Part shown: in pieces, positions 42,130 to 53,097 of the stretch
How positions within the stretch are numbered: the first letter of the stretch is position 1
How the letters are laid out: every line of letters starts with the position of its first letter
From: Candidatus Binatia bacterium
Lineage (GTDB): Bacteria > Desulfobacterota > Binatia > UBA9968 > JAJDTQ01
Assembly: GCA_951813575.1 (NCBI GenBank)
Contig: OX638375.1
Location: 2,495,042 to 2,559,041 of the forward strand
DNA: 64,000 bases
Direction: 5' to 3'
Made by a program: the position numbers and the translations under genes
The notes under the pieces: generated by a model
The model's database searches: none
Told to the model about the DNA's origin: nothing
The model's input: the letters and a program-made list of their open reading frames with translations, nothing else

Positions 42130-43017
42130 ATGGACCAGGCGGACGAACGATTCGTGGACGTGGACGGCATCGGCACCCGCTACTTCGAGAAGGGCAGCGG
42201 CGAGCCGGTGGTGCTGTTCCACGGCGGCAACTTCGGCTCCAACGACGCCGCCGACTGCAGCCTCGACTGGGGGCTCAACTTCGACGGTCTGGCGCAGTGG
42301 TTCCACGTCTACGCGGTGGACAAGCTGGGACAGGGGATGACCGACAACCCCAAGAGCGACGACGACTACACCATGGCCGCGGTGGTGCGGCACGCGCTGG
42401 GCTTCCTGGAGACCCTGAAGCTCGGCAACGTCCACCTGGTGGGCCATTCCCGCGGCGCCTACCTGGTGGCGCGGATGACCCTGGAACGGGCCGACCTGGT
42501 CAAGTCGGTGATTCCGGTGGACACCAACACCCTCGCCCCCGGCGTCGGGCGCAACGACATCGTCTTCGCCAACGCGCCGCAACCGCGCCTGGGCCGGGAG
42601 TGCCAGCGCTGGGTGTTCGAACGCTACTCCTACGGCCACAGCCACATCACCGACGACTGGCTCGACGCCTGCGTGGCCATCGGCCAACTGCCCAAGTACA
42701 AGGAGGCGGTGGAGAAGATGGAGGTCCAGGGGCTCAAGACCAACCTCTTCCTGGCCGCCCACGCGCGTCAGAAGGAGGAGACCCTGGGCTGGATCCGGGA
42801 CCGCGGCTTGCAACGGCCCACGCTGCTGGTGTGGGGCTACAACGACCCCACCGCCACCCTGGACCAGGGGATGCGCCTGATGGAGCTCATGGCCGGGAGC
42901 GAGCGCCGCACCCAGATGCACATCATCAACGAGGCCGGCCACTTCTCTTACCGCGAGCACCCCCCGGAGTTCAACGAGGTGCTGAGAGCCTTCATCGCGG
43001 GCCAGCAATCCGGGTGA
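42130..43017 (+). CDS. Alpha/beta hydrolase
   Basis: A 295-residue alpha/beta-hydrolase-fold enzyme. The oxyanion segment is LFHGGNFGSND, the nucleophile elbow GHSRGAYL, the acid Asp in VWGYNDPTATL and the His in NEAGHFSYRE. It resembles the hydrolases that process ring-cleavage products (MhpC-like), which fits the LigB-type dioxygenase gene nearby, but they are on opposite strands. An AAGGAGGA ribosome-binding site precedes the ATG. Confidence 0.9.
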   Translation: MDQADERFVDVDGIGTRYFEKGSGEPVVLFHGGNFGSNDAADCSLDWGLNFDGLAQWFHVYAVDKLGQGMTDNPKSDDDYTMAAVVRHALGFLETLKLGNVHLVGHSRGAYLVARMTLERADLVKSVIPVDTNTLAPGVGRNDIVFANAPQPRLGRECQRWVFERYSYGHSHITDDWLDACVAIGQLPKYKEAVEKMEVQGLKTNLFLAAHARQKEETLGWIRDRGLQRPTLLVWGYNDPTATLDQGMRLMELMAGSERRTQMHIINEAGHFSYREHPPEFNEVLRAFIAGQQSG

Positions 43018-43106
43018 AGGAAGCGACGCTACCGGCCGCGGGTCGAAACATGCCCGCTCCATGAACAATAAAGGACATCAGTAGAAATAATCCTTGGAGG
43101 AAAAGC

Positions 43107-43448
43107 ATGGGCAAATACATGTTCCACACCACGTACACCGGCAAGGGGCTGGTGGGCTTGCTCAAGGAGGGCGGCAGCCGCCGCCGGGCGGCGCTGACCC
43201 AGACCATCGAGGCTATGGGCGGCAGCGTCGAGGGTCTCTACTATGCCTTCGGCGACACGGACCTCTACATCATCGCCGACCTTCCCGACGACGCCACGGC
43301 GACAGCGGTCTCGCTCAACATCGCCAACGCCGGCGCCCTCAATATCAGGGCCACCGTGCTGATCACGCCGGAGACGGTGGACGAGGCGGTCAAGAAGAAA
43401 GTGCCCTACCGGGCGCCCGGAGCCCGGGCCACCCGCGGCCAGAAGTAG
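43107..43448 (+). CDS. GYD-domain protein
   Basis: A 113-residue protein of the GYD family (PF08734), small alpha/beta-barrel-like proteins of unknown function. The N-terminus is MGKYMFHTTYTGKGLVGLLKEGG, and the core reads GGSVEGLYYAFGDTDLYIIADLPDDATA. The basic C-terminal tail is not conserved in the family. It follows the alpha/beta hydrolase by 89 bp and has a strong GGAGG site. Co-transcription with that hydrolase is likely. Confidence 0.88.
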   Translation: MGKYMFHTTYTGKGLVGLLKEGGSRRRAALTQTIEAMGGSVEGLYYAFGDTDLYIIADLPDDATATAVSLNIANAGALNIRATVLITPETVDEAVKKKVPYRAPGARATRGQK

Positions 43449-43500
43449 GGTCGAAGCGGCGGCACCGGCTTGAGCGGGCGCCGGTGCCCCTTTCCCAACC

Positions 43501-45411
<1,911 letters not shown>

Positions 45412-45431
45412 GACTGGGCCTCATGCCGCAC

Positions 45432-45631
45432 CCCCGGGACACGCCGCGCCCCTCCCGGGACACGCCGCGCCCCTCCCGGGACACGCCGCGCCCCTCCCGG
45501 GACACGCCGCGCCCCTCCCGGGACACGCCGCGCCCCTCCCGGGACACGCCGCGCCCCTCCCGGGACACGCCGCGCCCCTCCCGGGACACGCCGCGCCCCT
45601 CCCGTCATTCCCGCGAAAGCGGGAATCCAGG
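45432..45631. repeat. Eight perfect 21-bp repeats joined to a REP-like hairpin
   Basis: Eight head-to-tail copies of a 21-bp unit (core CGGGACACGCCGCGCCCCTC) are essentially identical, so the expansion is recent. The array ends at CCCCTCCCGTCATTCCCGC, where it merges with a REP-like arm (45603-45631). The period is a multiple of three and it lies just past the uup stop codon. Units are contiguous with no spacers, so this is not a CRISPR array. Confidence 0.92.
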
Positions 45632-45720
45632 AGGGGATGAGGCGGGGGAGGCGCCCGTACAGGCCGGGGCGTCATTGCCTGGCCCCGGAACTTCCGATAA
45701 GAAGGTGTGCGGAGACACCC

Positions 45721-48018
45721 ATGAAAAAACAACGACTGTCAGTGGCCGGGCGCCCCGCTATGCGCGTCGACGCGATCGAGAAGGTTTCGGGCTCGGCCTT
45801 TTATACCGGGGACATCGAGCTTCCGGGAATGGCGTATGCCAAGATCCTGAGGAGCCCCTTGCCCCACGCGCGGATCCTCAAGGTCGATGCCGGCAAGGCA
45901 AGGGCCCTGCACGGGGTCATCGACGTCCTGACCCGGGACGAGCTGGCCGGACTCAACTACAACTACGGCGCTACCTACAAGGACCAGTCGGTGGTGGCGG
46001 TGGACAAGGTCCGCTACGTCGGCGATCCGGTGGCCGCGGTGCTGTCCGCGGACGAGCTGGTAGCCGAGGAGGCCCTGGGCCTCATCGACGTGGAGTACGA
46101 GGAACTGCCCTTCGTGGACAACGTGGACGACGCCCTGGCGCCGGGCGCTCCGCAGGTGCATGAAGGCGATGTCCCCAAGGCCGAGCTGCGGGGCTCCAAA
46201 TACGGCGCGCCGGACCGGTTCAAGGGCACCAACGTGTGCTACCACTTCGGCTACGCCCGGGGAAACGTCGACGACGGCTTCGCGCAGTCCGACCACGTGT
46301 TCGAGGACGTTTTCCGCTTCAACCGGGTGCAGCACTACTCGCTGGAGCCCCATATCTGCCTCGCCCACTACGACGGCGAGCGTCTGACGGTGTGGAGCTC
46401 GTGCCAGGATCCGTTCACGCTGCGGGGACATTTGGCCGGGATCTTCAAGCTGCCGCTCAACCGGGTGCGCGTGGTGGTGCCCTACGTCGGCGGCGGCTAC
46501 GGCGGCAAGCTGTACGTCAAGGCCGACCCCATCGCCGCGGCGCTTTCGGTGCGGAACCGCCGCCCGGTCAAGCTGGCCATGAGCGTCAGCGAGAGCTTCA
46601 AGACCGTGACCCGCCATCCCGCGCGCATCCGCATCAAGACCGGGGTCAGCAAGAAGGGCGAGATGGTGGCCCGGGAGCTGGAAGTCTACATGGACACCGG
46701 CGCCTACGCGGACGCCGGACCCCGGGTGACCCAGAAGGCCGGCTACCGCGCGGTGGGGCCGTACCGCGTGGCCAACGTGAAGATCGACGCCCACGGCGTC
46801 TACAGCAACACGGTGCCGGCCGGCGCGTTCCGCGGCTTCGGCGCGGTGCAGGTGGCCTGGGCCTACGAGTCGCAGATGGACATGATCGCCAACCGGCTCG
46901 GCATGGACCCGCTGGACTTCCGGCTCAAGAACCTGCTGGAGAAGGGCGAGCCCTACACCCCCGGCGACACCCCGGTGGACTGCGACCTGAAGCAGGGACT
47001 GCGCAAGGTGGCCCGGGCGCTGGACTGGAAGAAGGCTTCCCGACCCAACGTGGGCAAGGGCCTGAGCGTTTGCCTGAAGGATGCCGGGGGCACCTACAAG
47101 GTGGCCGGCGCCACGGTGAAGATGTCGTCGGACGGCAGCGCCGTGCTGCTTACCGGCACGGTGGAAGTGGGCCAGGGTTCCCGCACGGCCTTGAGCCAGG
47201 TGGTGGCGGAGGAACTGGGCATCAAGCTCGAGCAGGTGTCCGTGGCCCAGTTGGACACGGACGTCACCCCCTTCGACGTGTCCACCAGCGCCAGCAGCTC
47301 CATGACGGTCATGGGCCTCGCGACCCAGAGGGCGGCCCAGGACGTGAAGAAGCAGTTGCTGCGGGCCGCTGCCAAGGTCATGGGCGAAAAGGCCGCCGGC
47401 CTGGCGCTCAAGGGCGGCCGGGTGCGCGGCGCCAAGGGCTCCGGGGTGCCTTATGGCGACGTCATCGCCGAGTACTTCGGCAGCTCCGCCACCGAGATCG
47501 TCGGCCGGGGGGTCTACCGCGACAAGAAGAGCAAGACCGCCGTGCTGGGCTCTCCCACCACGTTCTGGGAAGTGGGCTGGGGCGGCGTGGAGCTGGAGGT
47601 GGATCCGGACACCGGCGTCATCCGCATCCTGAAGTACGTGTCCATGGCCGACGTCGGACGGGCCATCAACCCGCTGCAGGCCGAGGGGCAGGACGAAGGC
47701 GGCGTGGTGTTCGGCCTGGGACACACGCTGCTGGAAGAGATGGTGTACGAGGACGGCCAGCTTCTGAATCCGAACCTGGTGGACTACCGCGTTCCGTCGT
47801 TCCACGATTTGCCGGAGAACTTCATCTCGGAGCTGGTGGAAAGCGGCAACGGCCCCGGCCCCTTCGGCGCCAAGGGAATGGGCGAGGGCGGCGTGCTGCC
47901 GGCCGCGTCCGCCATCGCCGCGGCGGTGGAGGACGCCGTGGGCTTGCGCATCTGCGACCTGCCGCTGTCGCCGCCCAAGGTATGGCAGCGGCTGCAGGAG
48001 CGCGAGAGCGCCGGCTGA
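45721..48018 (+). CDS. Molybdenum hydroxylase large subunit (xanthine dehydrogenase family)
   Basis: A 765-residue molybdopterin-binding large subunit of the xanthine dehydrogenase/aldehyde oxidase family. An N-terminal Ald_Xan_dh domain (about 1-130, starting GRPAMRVDAIEKVSGSAFYTGDIELPGMAYAKILRSPLPHA-like signals) is followed by the Mo-binding domain with PYVGGGYGGK, VPAGAFRGFGAVQ, VEVGQGSRT and the catalytic Glu in GAKGMGEGG. GAFRGFG, not the AYRCSFR of CO dehydrogenase, is present. No FeS or FAD subunit gene is adjacent, which is unusual. A frame reaching back to 45637 lies in repeats; ATG 45721 follows GGAG. Confidence 0.9.
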   Translation: MKKQRLSVAGRPAMRVDAIEKVSGSAFYTGDIELPGMAYAKILRSPLPHARILKVDAGKARALHGVIDVLTRDELAGLNYNYGATYKDQSVVAVDKVRYVGDPVAAVLSADELVAEEALGLIDVEYEELPFVDNVDDALAPGAPQVHEGDVPKAELRGSKYGAPDRFKGTNVCYHFGYARGNVDDGFAQSDHVFEDVFRFNRVQHYSLEPHICLAHYDGERLTVWSSCQDPFTLRGHLAGIFKLPLNRVRVVVPYVGGGYGGKLYVKADPIAAALSVRNRRPVKLAMSVSESFKTVTRHPARIRIKTGVSKKGEMVARELEVYMDTGAYADAGPRVTQKAGYRAVGPYRVANVKIDAHGVYSNTVPAGAFRGFGAVQVAWAYESQMDMIANRLGMDPLDFRLKNLLEKGEPYTPGDTPVDCDLKQGLRKVARALDWKKASRPNVGKGLSVCLKDAGGTYKVAGATVKMSSDGSAVLLTGTVEVGQGSRTALSQVVAEELGIKLEQVSVAQLDTDVTPFDVSTSASSSMTVMGLATQRAAQDVKKQLLRAAAKVMGEKAAGLALKGGRVRGAKGSGVPYGDVIAEYFGSSATEIVGRGVYRDKKSKTAVLGSPTTFWEVGWGGVELEVDPDTGVIRILKYVSMADVGRAINPLQAEGQDEGGVVFGLGHTLLEEMVYEDGQLLNPNLVDYRVPSFHDLPENFISELVESGNGPGPFGAKGMGEGGVLPAASAIAAAVEDAVGLRICDLPLSPPKVWQRLQERESAG

Positions 48019-48040
48019 GAAACGCACCCGAAAGGAGCCC

Positions 48041-49048
48041 ATGATGTCAGACTCCACCCGTTTCCGAGCCATGGTCGTCAGCGAGAACGAGGACAAGACC
48101 TTCTCCCGCGCCATTAGCGAGCGGTCGGCGGACGACCTGCCGGACGGCGACCTGCTGGTCTCGGTGGCCTATTCGTCGCTCAACTACAAGGACGCGCTGT
48201 CGGCCTCCGGCAACAAGGGCGTCACCCGCAACTTCCCCCACACCCCCGGCATCGACGCCGCGGGCACGGTGGTGGAGAGCGGGAGCGGCGATTTCGCCAA
48301 GGGCGACGAGGTGGTGCTGACCGGCTTCGACCTGGGCGCCAACACCGACGGCGGCTTTGCCGAGTACGCGCGGGTGCCGGCTGCCTGGGCGGTGAAGCGC
48401 CCGGACGGTTTGAGCCTCAAGGAGAGCATGGTGTACGGCACGGCCGGCTTTACCGCCGCCCTGTCGGTGCTGCGGCTCCAGGAGGGCGGAGTCACGCCGG
48501 AATCGGGCGACGTGCTGGTGACCGGCGCCACCGGCGGTGTCGGCTGCCTGGCCGTGGCCATCCTGGCCCAGGCCGGTTACCGGGTCGTGGCGTCCACCGG
48601 CAAGGAGTCGGAGAAGGACTTCCTGACGAGCCTGGGCGCGGCCGACGTCATCTCCCGCGCGGACGCGGACGACCAGTCCGGACGGCCCCTGCTCAGGGGC
48701 CTGTGGGCCGGCGTCGTGGACACCGTCGGCGGCAACATTCTGGCCACCGCCATCAAGGCCTCCAAGTACGGCGGCGTGGTCACCTGCTGCGGCAACGTGG
48801 CCTCGGTGGAGCTCAACACCACGGTCTTCCCGTTCATCCTGCGGGACGTGCGCCTCGTCGGCGTGGCCACGCCCGACTGCCCCGCGGACATCCGCGCCAC
48901 CCTGTGGCAGAAGATGGCCGGCGAGTGGAAGCTGCCCAATCTGGACGCCGTCACCATCGACTGCTCGCTCGACGAGCTTGACGGCCACATCGAAAGTATC
49001 CTCAAGGGCGGAGTGCGCGGCCGCGTGGTGGTGGACCTGTCGCGCTGA
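48041..49048 (+). CDS. MDR-family oxidoreductase (YhdH/AcuI, acrylyl-CoA reductase type)
   Basis: A 335-residue zinc-independent medium-chain dehydrogenase/reductase. NADPH-site motif VTGATGGVGCLAVAILAQAGY, N-terminal SSLNYKDALSASG and PGIDAAGTV are typical of YhdH/AcuI, which reduces acryloyl-CoA or quinones. Two Met codons occur at the start (48041 and 48044); AAAGGAG 7-10 bases upstream serves either. It is 22 bp after the molybdenum hydroxylase gene and 36 bp before hyuA, so it is probably in one transcript with both. Confidence 0.9.
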   Translation: MMSDSTRFRAMVVSENEDKTFSRAISERSADDLPDGDLLVSVAYSSLNYKDALSASGNKGVTRNFPHTPGIDAAGTVVESGSGDFAKGDEVVLTGFDLGANTDGGFAEYARVPAAWAVKRPDGLSLKESMVYGTAGFTAALSVLRLQEGGVTPESGDVLVTGATGGVGCLAVAILAQAGYRVVASTGKESEKDFLTSLGAADVISRADADDQSGRPLLRGLWAGVVDTVGGNILATAIKASKYGGVVTCCGNVASVELNTTVFPFILRDVRLVGVATPDCPADIRATLWQKMAGEWKLPNLDAVTIDCSLDELDGHIESILKGGVRGRVVVDLSR

Positions 49049-49084
49049 CGAAAACCTCACGCACCGTTCCGCCGGGAGATCGCC

Positions 49085-51166
49085 ATGGCATCGTGGATGG
49101 TCGGCATCGATACCGGAGGCTCCTTCACCGATCTGATCGCGTTCGATCCCGACACCGGCGAGCGTCGGATCGCCAAGGTGCCGTCGAGGCCGGATGATCC
49201 GTCGGCCGCGGTGATGGATGCCCTGGACGAGCTGTTCCAGTCCGGGGTGGACCCGGGCGGGATCGAGTTCCTGGTCCACGGCACCACGGTGGCCACCAAC
49301 GCTATTCTGGAAGGCAGAGGCGCGCGTACCGGGCTGCTGATCACGCGCGGCTTCCGGGCGGTCTATGAAGGCCGCGGCTGGTCCCAGCCGGCGCCGGAGG
49401 ACCTGGCGGATCCCTACTACGTCAAGCCCACGCTGCTGGCGCCCCAGTCGCTCACCGAAGAGATCACCGAGCGTCTCGACTATCTCGGCAACGTGCAGAC
49501 CCCGCTGGACGAGGACGACGTCCGGCGGGCGGTGGCAAGCCTGAAGGGGAAGGAAGTCGAGGCGGTGGCCGTCAACTTCCTCTTCAGCTTCCGGAACCCC
49601 GAGCACGAGGAGCGGACCGCGGCCATCATCGCCGAGATGGCGCCGGAATGGCGCGTGTCGGTGTCGTCGCGCATTCTGCCCACCATCCGCGAGTATCCGC
49701 GGCTTTCCACCACCGTCATCGACGCCTTCGTGGGCAGGTCCATGCAGGACTACCTGTTGCGGCTCGTGGACCGGCTGCGCGTCGCCGGCATCGAGACGCC
49801 GCAGATCTTCCTCATGCAGTCCAACGGCGGGCTGATGCGCATGAACGTCGGCGCCCGCTATCCCAACCAGACGCTGCTCTCGGGCCCGGCGGCGGGGGTC
49901 GTGTCCGGCATCGAGCTGGCCGCGGTCCTGGGACGCAGGAATCTCGTCACCTTCGACATGGGCGGCACGTCCACCGACATCAGCGTGATCCGCGACGGGC
50001 GGTCCGAAGAGACCACCGCGGGCCGGATCGCGGGGCAGGATCTCGCAACGCCGATGCTGGCGGTCCACACCCTGGGCGCCGGCGGCGGCACCATCGCCTG
50101 GATCGGCAAGGACGGCCTCATGAAGGTCGGGCCCCGGAGCGCGGGCGCCGACCCGGGGCCGGCCTGCTACGGCAGGGGCGGAGAGCTTCCGACGGTGACC
50201 GACGCCAACCTGCTGCTGGGCGCCCTGGGGGACAGCAGCGCCCTCGGCGGGCGGCTGCGGCTGGACCGCGCGCGGGCGGAGGAGGCGGTTCGCACCGGGT
50301 TGGCCGAGCCGCTCGGTCTCGACGTGATGGAGGCCGCCGCCGGGGTTCTCAAGATCGTCAACAACAACATGGCGGTGGAACTCAGGCTTGCGTTGCAATA
50401 CCGCGGCGTCGATCCGCGCGACTTCGTGCTGGTGGCCTTCGGCGGCGCCGGTCCGCTCCACGCCGGGGTGCTGGCCGAGGAGTTGCAGATCCCCGCGGTT
50501 CTGGTGCCGCCGAACCCCGGCCTCAACAGCGCCCTGGGGCTCCTCCAGACCCAGGTGCGGCATCTCTACCTGCTGTCGGATCTCGGGCTGGTGAGCGACT
50601 ACGATCCCGCGCGCATGAACCAGCGTTTCGAGGAGCTGCGCCTCCGGGCCGTGGAGGACATCCGGGAAGAGCACTTCGAGCTCTCGGAGGCGGTTTTCCG
50701 GCGTCAGGTCGACATGCGCTATCTGCATCAGGGTTACGAGCTCTCCGTCGACTGCCCGGACCGGGAGATGGTGGAGGCGGACAAGGCCGGGCTCAAGGCG
50801 CGCTTCGACGAGCTCCACGGCACGGTGTACGGGTTGAGCGCCAAGGACGAGGACGCCGAGATCGTGACGTTCCGGCTGCTGGCGGAGATCGCCGTGCCGC
50901 GGCTCACGCCGCCGCCCCTGGAACCCGGGGAGCCGGGCGTCGAGCACGCCGTCATCGGCCGGAGACCGCTGTTCGACCTCAAGCGCGGAGAGTTCCTGGA
51001 GGCCGTGGTGCTTGACCGCGGCCGGTTGCTGGCCGGCAACTGGATCGACGGGCCCGCCGTGATCGAGCAGCTCGACGCGACCACGGTGCTGCCCGAGTCG
51101 CAGCACGCCACCGTCGACCCATTCGGCAACATCGTCATCGAGAGGGGAGAGAATCATGGATCTTGA
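49085..51166 (+). CDS. Hydantoinase/oxoprolinase subunit A
   Basis: A 693-residue HyuA/oxoprolinase N-type subunit with an actin-like ATP-binding fold. The phosphate-binding loops are GIDTGGSFTDLIAFD near the N-terminus and FDMGGTSTDISVIRDG in the middle; HGTTVATNAILEGRGARTGLLITRGFR is also characteristic. With HyuB it forms an ATP-dependent cyclic amide hydrolase (hydantoin, 5-oxoproline) or acetone-carboxylase-like enzyme. The gene overlaps hyuB by 11 bp. Confidence 0.92.
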   Translation: MASWMVGIDTGGSFTDLIAFDPDTGERRIAKVPSRPDDPSAAVMDALDELFQSGVDPGGIEFLVHGTTVATNAILEGRGARTGLLITRGFRAVYEGRGWSQPAPEDLADPYYVKPTLLAPQSLTEEITERLDYLGNVQTPLDEDDVRRAVASLKGKEVEAVAVNFLFSFRNPEHEERTAAIIAEMAPEWRVSVSSRILPTIREYPRLSTTVIDAFVGRSMQDYLLRLVDRLRVAGIETPQIFLMQSNGGLMRMNVGARYPNQTLLSGPAAGVVSGIELAAVLGRRNLVTFDMGGTSTDISVIRDGRSEETTAGRIAGQDLATPMLAVHTLGAGGGTIAWIGKDGLMKVGPRSAGADPGPACYGRGGELPTVTDANLLLGALGDSSALGGRLRLDRARAEEAVRTGLAEPLGLDVMEAAAGVLKIVNNNMAVELRLALQYRGVDPRDFVLVAFGGAGPLHAGVLAEELQIPAVLVPPNPGLNSALGLLQTQVRHLYLLSDLGLVSDYDPARMNQRFEELRLRAVEDIREEHFELSEAVFRRQVDMRYLHQGYELSVDCPDREMVEADKAGLKARFDELHGTVYGLSAKDEDAEIVTFRLLAEIAVPRLTPPPLEPGEPGVEHAVIGRRPLFDLKRGEFLEAVVLDRGRLLAGNWIDGPAVIEQLDATTVLPESQHATVDPFGNIVIERGENHGS

Positions 51167-52829
51167 CCCGATCACCAGCGAAGTCGTGTTGAGCCGGCTG
51201 CGGGAGATCACCGCGTCCATGGCGCACGCGCTGTTCCACAGCGGCTACTCGCCGATCCTGCGCGAGTCGCAGGACGGCACCGCCGGGCTGACCGACGGCA
51301 ACGGACGCGTGATCATGGTGGGCGGGGGCCTGCAATATCATTCCCTGCTGTACTCTCAGGCGGTGGCCGGCGTCCTGGAACGTTACCCGGCGGAGGCGAT
51401 GAGCGAGGGCGATTCGTTCGTTTCCAACGACCCCTACAAGGCGGGAAACAGCCACGTCCCGGACATGGTCGTGGCGACGCCGGCCTTCCACGAAGGCAAG
51501 GTGGTGGCTTTCGGGGTCAGCGTGGCCCACAAGGCGGATGTCGGCGGCCTTGTGCCGGGATCGAGCGGCGCGGCATCGCGGGAGATCTTCCACGACGGCA
51601 TCCTGCTGCCGCCGGTGCGGTTCACCACGGCCCAGGGCGTGCTGCCCGAGGTGGAGGCGATCCTGCGCAACAACAGCCGCATTCCGGACGTGGTGCTGGG
51701 CGACCTGCGCGGGCAGGTGGGCGCGACGAAACTCGGGGCGATCCGGTTCCAGGAGCTGCTGCGGGAGTATGGCGCGGACACCCTGCTGGGCACCATCGAC
51801 GAGTTGATGACGCGCACCACGGCCCGGGTCCGGGCCGAAATCGCCTCGTGGCCGGACGGGGAGCACGAGGCGGAAGGATTCCTCGATCACAACGGCGTGG
51901 ACCGGTCGAAGCCGGTGCGCATCCATGTCCGGGCCATCAAGGCGGGCGACCGGTTGACGCTCGATTTCTCCGGCAGCGCCCCCCAGACCCCCGGACCCGT
52001 GAACACCACTCGGGTCACGGCCCGTGCGGTCTCGACCCAGGCGGTGCTTGCGGCATCGGATCCGAGCATCCCGATGAACGCGGGCGCGTTCGAGGCCATC
52101 GAGTTCAACCTGCCGCCGGGACGCGTGATGAGCCCGGAGTTCCCGGCCACCGTCAACCACTACTTCCCGACCTCGCACCTGGTCTACAACTGCGTCCTCG
52201 CCGCCATCGGGAAGTTCAACCCGAACCGCGCGGTGGCCCCCTCCGGCCTCGGCACCGGCGCCATCGCCGTCGGCTACAAGGAAAGCCGCTCCGCGGGACG
52301 TCCCACCGTCCAGTATGAGATCATGATCACCTCGCTGGGCGGCACCAGCGACCACGACGGCGCGGCCATCGTCATGCCGGTCAATCACTTCGCCCCCGGC
52401 ACGCCGGTGGAGATCCTCGAGACCGAGTATCCCGTCGCCGTCCGCCGCTACGATATCTGGCAAGACTCGGCCGGCGCCGGGCGCTGGCGCGGCGGCACCG
52501 GTTTCATCCGCGAGTACGAGTTCCAGACCGACTGCACCCTCACGATCCGCTCCGCGAATCATCAGCAGGCCTCGTGGGGGCTCAACGGCGGCGCCAGCCC
52601 GCCCAACTCCAGGACCACCATCCAGAACCCGGACGAGGACCCGGCCGAAGTCGACATGCTGGAAACCCGGCCGCTCAAGGCCGGCGCCCGGCTCGCCATC
52701 TTCCGCAGCGGAGGCGGCGGCTACGGCGATCCCAGGGAACGCCCCCCCGAGTTGGTGCGGCAGGACGTCGAGGACGGGTACGTGTCGCGGGAAAAGGCCA
52801 GAGAGGCGTACGGATTGGCGGAGGACTAG
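51156..52829 (+). CDS. Hydantoinase/oxoprolinase subunit B
   Basis: A 557-residue HyuB subunit. Diagnostic segments: DPITSEVVLSRLREI at the start, SNDPYKAGNSHVPDMVV, VAHKADVGGLVPGSSG with metal-site residues, and GGGGYGDPRERP close to the end. It works with HyuA from the overlapping upstream gene. Its substrate is not determined; the neighbouring molybdenum hydroxylase and AcuI-type reductase may serve the same N-heterocycle or amide degradation route. Confidence 0.92.
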   Translation: MDLDPITSEVVLSRLREITASMAHALFHSGYSPILRESQDGTAGLTDGNGRVIMVGGGLQYHSLLYSQAVAGVLERYPAEAMSEGDSFVSNDPYKAGNSHVPDMVVATPAFHEGKVVAFGVSVAHKADVGGLVPGSSGAASREIFHDGILLPPVRFTTAQGVLPEVEAILRNNSRIPDVVLGDLRGQVGATKLGAIRFQELLREYGADTLLGTIDELMTRTTARVRAEIASWPDGEHEAEGFLDHNGVDRSKPVRIHVRAIKAGDRLTLDFSGSAPQTPGPVNTTRVTARAVSTQAVLAASDPSIPMNAGAFEAIEFNLPPGRVMSPEFPATVNHYFPTSHLVYNCVLAAIGKFNPNRAVAPSGLGTGAIAVGYKESRSAGRPTVQYEIMITSLGGTSDHDGAAIVMPVNHFAPGTPVEILETEYPVAVRRYDIWQDSAGAGRWRGGTGFIREYEFQTDCTLTIRSANHQQASWGLNGGASPPNSRTTIQNPDEDPAEVDMLETRPLKAGARLAIFRSGGGGYGDPRERPPELVRQDVEDGYVSREKAREAYGLAED

Positions 52830-52859
52830 CAGGTTGTTGAGAGACTCCGCTTGGTAGGG

Positions 52860-53056
52860 GTTGGCGCCCTTCGACTTCGCGCCGCTGACGCGGCGCTACG
52901 CTCAGGACGAACGGTTAAGTTAAGAAATCCGGAGGAAACCCCGTTCGCCCTGAGCTTGTAGGGCTCAGGAACGGCTTCGCGAAGTGGAGTCGAAGTAACT
53001 TAACCGTTCGTCCTGAGCGTAGCGAGGTCTGCCGAGCGAAGTCGAAGGGCGCCAAC
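52860..53056. repeat. 197-bp foldback element with nested inverted repeats
   Basis: Outer arms GTTGGCGCCCTTCGACTTCG (from 52860) and its reverse complement (ending 53056) enclose a second pair. The left member ends GAACGGTTAAGTTA at 52922 and the right one begins TAACTTAACCGTTC at 52996, together with GCTACGCTCAGGAC on the left and GTCCTGAGCGTAGC on the right. A third hairpin (CCCTGAGC / GCTCAGG) lies in the centre. The whole gap between hyuB and the amidohydrolase is this element plus short flanks. It looks like a MITE or REPIN-type mobile repeat; no flanking target duplication is evident to me. Confidence 0.75.
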
Positions 53057-53097
53057 TCAAACGGCGCCAACTCTCAACTCCCTGCAAAGGGCGGCGC

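Noticed and set aside
45432..45605. CRISPR array
   Set aside because: The 21-bp units are directly contiguous with no unique spacers, and no cas genes are near.
49648..51015. Second + strand frame inside hyuA
   Set aside because: It is an off-frame shadow rich in Arg, Gly and Pro with no family motifs.
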